NCBI GenBank assembly: GCA_009924725.1
Contig: RFRA01000008.1
Location: 1-15,091 of the forward strand
Direction: 5' to 3'
Origin: Actinomycetota bacterium
Lineage (GTDB): Bacteria > Actinomycetota > Actinomycetes > Nanopelagicales > Nanopelagicaceae
DNA: 15,091 bases
A model generated the notes under the pieces. It saw nothing but the letters and a program-made list of their open reading frames with translations. It ran no database searches and was not told the DNA's origin. The position numbers and the translations under genes were made by a program. This document shows, piece by piece, positions 14,859-15,091 of the stretch (position 1 is its first letter; each line of letters opens with the position of its first letter).

Positions 14859-15091
14859 CGGGAGCTTGAGGCTAAACCAGCTGCAATTTCAAGTACCAAT
14901 AGCGCTGCCAATCGCACAGTGCGACCATCTGCCGCATCACTTGCCGTATCGATTTCAGTTATATCAATTGCTCTCACACGCGAATCTGCGCCGACTAGAA
15001 ATGCTGCTTGGCGCAACTCATCTGCTGTACCGAGGGGCATGTAGGCCACGGCCATTTTTTGCAAATCAGGAATGTTCTTTTCCAAATACTT
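14855..15091 (-). CDS. hutG: Arginase-family protein, likely formimidoylglutamase; C-terminus only
   Basis: The reading frame is open to the right edge, so only the last 78 residues are seen and the TTG at 15085 is internal. The visible part ends an arginase/agmatinase-type fold: a helix (ADELRQAAFLVG), a strand and conserved segment VRAIDITEID, then GRTVRLAALLVLEIAAGLA. The D-x-x-E-x-D pattern followed by an alanine-rich helix is typical of arginase and formimidoylglutamase C-termini. The convergent hut genes favour formimidoylglutamase, which splits N-formimino-L-glutamate to glutamate and formamide and would complete the pathway. The metal-binding residues lie outside the window, so agmatinase or another ureohydrolase cannot be excluded. 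It is transcribed toward hutH, so it needs its own promoter. Confidence 0.75.
   Translation of the reverse strand, partial: KYLEKNIPDLQKMAVAYMPLGTADELRQAAFLVGADSRVRAIDITEIDTASDAADGRTVRLAALLVLEIAAGLASSSR

Noticed and set aside
15083..15085. TTG as start codon of the arginase-family protein
   Set aside because: The frame remains open to the window edge and the visible residues are the C-terminal part of a protein of about 300 residues, so the start lies outside.
1..15091. Mobile element, prophage, CRISPR array, toxin-antitoxin or defence system
   Set aside because: No transposase, integrase, phage, repeat-spacer or nuclease-toxin sequence was seen. The tRNA-Val is not followed by an integrase, and I saw no direct repeat of its 3' end.

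Overview
The window looks like ordinary chromosome from a small-genome, low-GC actinobacterium. By eye the GC content is in the mid-40s percent. Three things point to Actinobacteria: a homodimeric AceE-type pyruvate dehydrogenase E1; the gene order aceE / DUF3052 / AhpE-type peroxiredoxin / zinc-ribbon coiled-coil protein / RNase H-histidine phosphatase fusion, which parallels the Mycobacterium tuberculosis Rv2241 to Rv2228c region from memory; and GlgE, the maltosyltransferase typical of this phylum. Low GC, tight packing, gene overlaps and apparently leaderless promoters suggest a streamlined freshwater lineage such as acI/Nanopelagicales. That placement is inference; no marker gene here proves it.

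Layout. (1) Positions 3-1115 (+): the C-terminal 370 residues of a YbjJ-like MFS transporter cut by the left edge. (2) Positions 7494 down to 1142 (-): a compact unit aceE-glgE-glgB, with the aceE stop overlapping the glgE TTG start by 4 nt and 3 nt between glgE and glgB. (3) Positions 7495-7583: an 89-nt divergent control region with nested inverted repeats. (4) Positions 7584-10421 (+): a DUF3052 protein, an AhpE-like peroxiredoxin, a strong hairpin, tRNA-Val(UAC), a C4 zinc-ribbon coiled-coil protein and an RNase HI/histidine phosphatase fusion. (5) Positions 10466-14858 (+): hutU-hutI-hutH, a histidine-degradation operon with a predicted leaderless promoter. (6) Positions 15091 down to 14855 (-): the C-terminus of an arginase-family protein, most likely formimidoylglutamase (HutG), convergent with hutH and overlapping it by 4 nt. 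No intergenic gap exceeds about 90 nt.

How the genes work together. HutH deaminates histidine to urocanate, HutU hydrates it to imidazolonepropionate, HutI opens the ring to N-formimino-L-glutamate, and HutG would release glutamate and formamide, so the window edge holds a complete four-step pathway to glutamate. GlgE extends alpha-1,4-glucan from maltose-1-phosphate and GlgB adds the alpha-1,6 branches; the enzymes that make maltose-1-phosphate are not in the window. AceE feeds acetyl-CoA to the TCA cycle, and its co-transcription with the glucan genes is the most curious arrangement here.

I found no mobile element, CRISPR array, phage gene or obviously new system. The observations most worth checking are a GlgE that lacks the helical dimer domain of the known enzymes, the aceE-glgE-glgB operon, the hairpin just before tRNA-Val, and the inverted repeats in the aceE/DUF3052 control region.
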